Shown here piece after piece: positions 32,895 through 35,585 of a stretch of 35,585 nucleotides of DNA. Every line of letters starts with the position of its first letter. Position 1 is the stretch's first letter. The translations under genes were made by a program, and so were the position numbers. Source of the stretch: Paracoccus beibuensis (GTDB taxonomy: Bacteria > Pseudomonadota > Alphaproteobacteria > Rhodobacterales > Rhodobacteraceae); NCBI RefSeq assembly GCF_026162625.1, contig NZ_JAOTBD010000036.1:1-35585 (forward strand). The letters are read 5' to 3'. The notes below the pieces were generated by a model, which searched no databases, was not told the DNA's origin, and saw only the letters and a list, made by a program, of their open reading frames with translations.

Positions 32895-34505
32895 ATGCGG
32901 ACGCTGGCGGTGGAAATGAATGGTTTGGCTCTGGTCGCGGTGGCGATTTTCTGCGGCACTGCCTCGGTTCTTCTCGCAGTGGCGGTCATTCGTATCTGGG
33001 ACCGCAGGGTGGGACGGGGCATCGGCCTCCGCTCGCCGCTTGCGGACGAGGGGCAAGTCCAGCCGATGGTCTTCCTGTTTCGCGGCAGCCTCCTTGTCGA
33101 TGCGTCCCCGCCGGCGCAGGCGCTTCTGGACCGGATCGGCGCGCCCGACGACGACTGGCTGCGCCTGATGCGCTGGATCGGACCACACTTTCCCGATGCG
33201 GCCGAACGGCTGGCCGACCTGCCCCGCCTGGGACGCACCGAGATGCTGGGCCAGCAGGGCCACGGCAAGGCGACGCTTCGGCTGATGGCCGAGGACCTGG
33301 GCGACGGCCTGTGGCGCGTGGCGCTGACCGATCCGGGGGCCGAGCATGCGGGCATCGTTGTCGATTCGCTCTCGCTCCAGGCGATGGAGGAAGAGCTGCA
33401 CCTGCTGCGTGGCGCGCTGGACCAGACGCCGATGCTGGTGTGGCGGCTGGATGCCGAGGATCGGGTGACCTGGGCCAACGCGGCCTATCTCCGCCGCGCT
33501 GAATCTCGAAGCGATGGGGCGCTCGGCTGGCCGCTGCCGCGGCTTCTGGAGGCGCCGAAGCAGGTGCCCGGCAGCTCGACCCGGCGCGCCGCGCTTGAGG
33601 ATCATGGCGTGATCTCGTGGTTCGACTGCCATTCCCACCGGATGGGCGACCAGGTCATGATGTTCGCGCTGCCCGCCGACGCGGCCGTGCGCGCCGAACG
33701 CAGCCTGCGCGACTTCGTGCAGACGCTGACCAAGACCTTCGCCGATCTTCCCATCGGACTTGCAATCTTCGACCAAAAGCGGAACCTGCAGCTGTTCAAC
33801 CCCGCGCTGATCGACCTCACCGGGCTGCCGACCGGCTTTCTGACGGCGCGGCCGACGCTTTTCGACTTCCTCGACCAGTTGCGCGAACAGCGCATGGTGC
33901 CCGAGCCAAAGGACTATCGCAGCTGGCGCCAGCACATGGCAAACCTGGAAAGCGCCGCGGCGACGGGCCACCATTCCGAGACCTGGTCACTGCCCGGCGG
34001 CCAGACCTATCGCGTGACCGGCCGCCCCCATCCCGACGGCGCTGTTGCCTTCCTGTTCGAGAACATCACCTCGGAGATGTCGCTGACCCGCAAGTTCCGG
34101 GCCGAGCTGATGCTGGGCGCCCATGTCCTGGACGGGCTGGACGACGCGCTGGCGGTCTTTTCGTCGACGGGCCAGCTCATGCTCTGCAACAACGCCTATC
34201 GCGGGATGTGGGGCGCACCGCCCGCCGACCTGTCGAAGGCGATTTCGGACTGGCAGGGCGCGACCGAGACCGGCCCGGGCTTTGCCGCCCTGCGTGAGGC
34301 GCTGACGCTGGCAGAACCCGCCAAGGCCACCGGCGCGATGGCCGGCCCCAAGGGCCAGCTTCTGGGCTGGACCGTCACGACCCTGTCCGGCGGGCGGCGG
34401 ATGCTGCGCTTTCGCCCCTCTGCCGCGCAGCCGCTGACCTCCAGCCAGGCGATCATGACGGACGTCTCGCCGCGCATTCTGCCGAACGCCATAGGCGCCG
34501 ACTGA
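32895..34505 (+). CDS. Membrane-anchored multi-PAS-domain protein without a kinase domain
   Basis: This 536-residue protein has one N-terminal membrane segment (LALVAVAIFCGTASVLLAVAV, cut here, about 11-31) and then at least three PAS-like modules. One lies around residues 175-260 (LDQTPMLVWRLDAEDRVTWA), one at 288-400 (LPIGLAIFDQKRNLQLFNPA) and one at 408-505 (VLDGLDDALAVFSSTGQLML). No histidine-kinase, GGDEF, EAL or phosphatase domain follows; it simply stops. Its partner is unknown. PAS proteins of this kind in Rhodobacteraceae are often compared with DivL-type sensors. An alternative start at 32916 has a better ribosome site (GGCGGTGG). It follows regB, with a CtrA-type box between. Confidence 0.8.
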   Translation: MRTLAVEMNGLALVAVAIFCGTASVLLAVAVIRIWDRRVGRGIGLRSPLADEGQVQPMVFLFRGSLLVDASPPAQALLDRIGAPDDDWLRLMRWIGPHFPDAAERLADLPRLGRTEMLGQQGHGKATLRLMAEDLGDGLWRVALTDPGAEHAGIVVDSLSLQAMEEELHLLRGALDQTPMLVWRLDAEDRVTWANAAYLRRAESRSDGALGWPLPRLLEAPKQVPGSSTRRAALEDHGVISWFDCHSHRMGDQVMMFALPADAAVRAERSLRDFVQTLTKTFADLPIGLAIFDQKRNLQLFNPALIDLTGLPTGFLTARPTLFDFLDQLREQRMVPEPKDYRSWRQHMANLESAAATGHHSETWSLPGGQTYRVTGRPHPDGAVAFLFENITSEMSLTRKFRAELMLGAHVLDGLDDALAVFSSTGQLMLCNNAYRGMWGAPPADLSKAISDWQGATETGPGFAALREALTLAEPAKATGAMAGPKGQLLGWTVTTLSGGRRMLRFRPSAAQPLTSSQAIMTDVSPRILPNAIGAD

Positions 34506-34518
34506 CCCGTTCCAGCCT

Positions 34519-34547
34519 CCGACAGGCGCCGTCTGGTACCTTGTCGG
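34519..34547 (+). terminator. Weak hairpin after the PAS-domain gene
   Basis: CCGACA (34519-34524) and TGTCGG (34542-34547) can pair, with GG/CC extending the stem across a bulge, 14 bases after the PAS-gene stop. There is no T-run. It may end the regB-PAS transcript before the insertion element. Confidence 0.35.
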
Positions 34548-34667
34548 CAGCCCCAGAAAAGGTCTCGCTGCCCAAACCGACCGTAAACGACGGCTGAACC
34601 CCACATTGTCTGGCTGAGGCGGTGCTGCGAATAGCTTTTCATCGGCTGATGGAGAGCGCGTTCCGCA

Positions 34668-35063
34668 ATGTGCCAAGACTTCGTTTCTCACTTCCCTGGG
34701 CGTCGAGATCTATGCGTCGGGCCATCGCGCGTGGCCGACTGAGGTGAAGGCTCGGGTGGTCGCCGATACGCTGGAGCCGGGCGCTACGGTGGATGCTGTG
34801 GCGGAGCGATATGATGTGCAGCCGAACCAGTTGTCGGCGTGGCGGCGGTTGGCGAAGCAGGGCAAGTTGGTGCTGCCACCCGCACCGACCGACGAGCCGG
34901 TTTTTGCCCCGCTGGTGGTCTGCGACCCGGCGTCACCGCCACCCTCCCGCCACGGGGCGCCATCTGGATCGTGATCGGTGAGGTGAGGCTCGAGCTGGCC
35001 GCGGACACGCCCGCCGTTCGGCTGGCCGAGATCTTCCGTGCCTTCGGAGCCGCCGGATGCTGA
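34668..35063 (+). pseudogene. tnpA: IS66 tnpA (orfA), frameshifted
   Basis: The product is the small helix-turn-helix protein of IS66 elements. Conserved sequence is split over frames. The ATG at 34668 needs one base removed to enter the frame reading TSFLTSLGVEIYASGHRAWP, then VKARVVADTLEPGATVDAVA and NQLSAWRRLAKQGKLVLP. Between about 34925 and 34955 the frame changes again to give GAIWIVIGEVRLELAADTPA and VRLAEIFRAFGAAGC, ending at 35063. Two disruptions in 130 codons suggest decay. A GTG at 34744 is an open start but omits the conserved N-terminus. The end overlaps tnpB by seven bases. Confidence 0.75.
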
Positions 35064-35408
35064 TGCCGTCGCAGGGCATGCCGATCCTGGTGGCGACCAA
35101 GCCGGCGGACTTCAAGAAGGGGCACGACGAATTGGCGGCGCTTGCGCAGTCGATGCTGGCGGAAGATCCCTTCACCGGCACGGTCTTTGTGTTCCATTTC
35201 AAACGCGCCGGCCGGCTGAAGATCCTGTTCTGGGACGGCAGCGGGCTGGCGGCCTACAAGCGCCTCAAGGCCGACAGCTTCACCTGGCCCGCCGTCGGGG
35301 ATGGGGCCATGACCTTGAGCCGAACGCAGTTCGAGGCGCTTTTTTGCAGGCCTCGACTGGCGCCGGGTCCGGCCTCTGGAAACCCCGAAGCCAGCCGTTG
35401 CGGGATGA
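35057..35408 (+). pseudogene. tnpB: IS66 tnpB (orfB), frameshifted at a T-run
   Basis: TnpB is a roughly 115-residue IS66 accessory protein. Residues match the family from FKKGHDELAALAQSMLAEDP through FVFHFKRAGRLKILFWDGSG, GLAAYKRLKADSFTWP and MTLSRTQFEALF. At the run of six T residues (35340-35345) the annotated frame continues as CRPRLAPG, which is unlike the family. Shifting by one base gives AGLDWRRVRPLETPKPAVAG and a stop at 35408, the expected ending. The shift could be a mutation, a homopolymer sequencing error or recoding at the slippery run. In the unshifted frame the ORF ends at 35413. Confidence 0.75.
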
Positions 35409-35462
35409 CCTGAACGCAGGAAAAAGCGTTCAGCCACAGATGGATCAGGGTGTGATGACAGC

Positions 35463-35585
35463 ATGTCCGCAGCCCCGTCCATCGACCTGTCCGTCATCCC
35501 CGAAAGCCAGCGCGCCGCCGTTCCAGCCGTGCTGCGCGAACGGGACGCGCTGCGGGAAACCAACCGGCGGCTGGAGCATCTGATC
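35463..35585 (+). CDS. tnpC: IS66 transposase TnpC, N-terminal fragment (runs off the window)
   Basis: An ATG at 35463 opens a frame to the window edge giving 41 residues, with AVLRERDALRETNRRLEHLI at the end. This leucine-heptad-like helix is typical of the start of IS66 DDE transposases. Position after tnpB supports the call. The catalytic domain lies beyond the window. Confidence 0.7.
   Translation, partial: MSAAPSIDLSVIPESQRAAVPAVLRERDALRETNRRLEHLI

Larger units (their letters stand above)
34583..35585 (+). mobile_element. IS66-family insertion sequence, left part
   Basis: The element begins near 34583 with GTAAACGACGGCTGAAC, which has the GTAA terminus usual for IS66 ends, and continues off the right edge. 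It contains the three-gene order tnpA-tnpB-tnpC of this family. If the family's eight-base target duplication was made, the copy on this side would be AACCGACC (34575-34582). The right end is outside the window, so this cannot be confirmed. Both small genes contain frameshifts, so the copy may be inactive unless recoding occurs. Confidence 0.8.

Noticed and set aside
34744..34974. Intact 76-residue protein starting at the GTG at 34744
   Set aside because: Conserved IS66 TnpA sequence continues in-frame upstream of this GTG and out of frame downstream, so it is part of a broken tnpA.
1..35585. CRISPR array, toxin-antitoxin pair, phage genes or defence system
   Set aside because: No regularly spaced repeats, no recognisable phage or defence domains, and no pair of small genes with toxin-antitoxin layout were seen; the only mobile element is the IS66 at the right end.

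Overview
This is a GC-rich chromosomal segment of an alphaproteobacterium of the Rhodobacteraceae/Paracoccaceae type, most likely Paracoccus or a close relative. The best evidence is the redox-control locus regB / senC-regA-hvrA at 29.8-32.8 kb. RegA carries the nearly invariant C-terminal Fis-type helix-turn-helix and PPPP linker of this group, and HvrA is the H-NS-like protein known from Rhodobacter. An AddAB (not RecBCD) recombination nuclease, a TsaE-AmgK fusion and a Tim44-like/Smr/FxsA/SecB neighbourhood also fit. Almost all of the window is ordinary, densely packed core genome.

Layout. 0-0.25 kb: the tail of an unidentified gene and tRNA-Pro(CGG). 0.3-2.4 kb (minus): leuB followed by an EamA-type transporter. 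2.5-5.4 kb (plus): an MFS transporter, a GT4 glycosyltransferase and a small GT29 (sialyltransferase-fold) protein, joined by overlapping start and stop codons. 5.5-7.1 kb: asd and a DedA protein. 7.1-10.5 kb: a beta-carbonic anhydrase, a degenerate Hpt-like protein, an M17 leucyl aminopeptidase and an NlpC/P60 peptidase. 10.6-12.7 kb (minus): rbfA, a phosphodiester glycosidase domain protein and truB. 12.8-14.5 kb: dapB, a 350-base stretch with no recognisable gene, and a secreted SH3 protein on the opposite strand. 14.7-23.0 kb (plus): a coupled cluster tsaE/amgK-murU-addB-addA, then trxA with a strong terminator. 23.5-26.6 kb: a capsule-type glycan protein divergent from hslVU, then a 59-residue PLDc_N membrane protein. 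26.6-29.8 kb: smr and a Tim44-like gene (minus) divergent from fxsA-secB-HD hydrolase (plus). 29.8-34.5 kb: the RegBA locus and a membrane PAS protein. 34.58 kb to the end: the left end of an IS66-family element, with frameshifts in tnpA and tnpB.

How the genes work together. Several themes recur: cell-envelope and peptidoglycan work (NlpC/P60, AmgK-MurU recycling, dapB and asd in the lysine/diaminopimelate pathway, GT4/GT29, the capsule-like protein, the SH3 protein), translation and RNA maturation (truB, rbfA, tsaE), proteostasis (hslVU, secB, trxA), and redox-responsive regulation (RegB senses quinone and thiol state, RegA responds, SenC delivers copper to oxidase, HvrA adjusts nucleoid and promoter output).

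I do not see a clearly novel multi-gene system, CRISPR array or defence island. The observations most worth a second look are the compact GT29 protein with complete sialylmotifs, the Hpt-like protein lacking its phospho-histidine, a perfect CtrA-type box before the PAS-domain gene, regulatory dyads and an AT-rich island inside the reg locus, and the frameshifted IS66 copy. All calls are from reading the sequence and recalling protein families. No searches were run.
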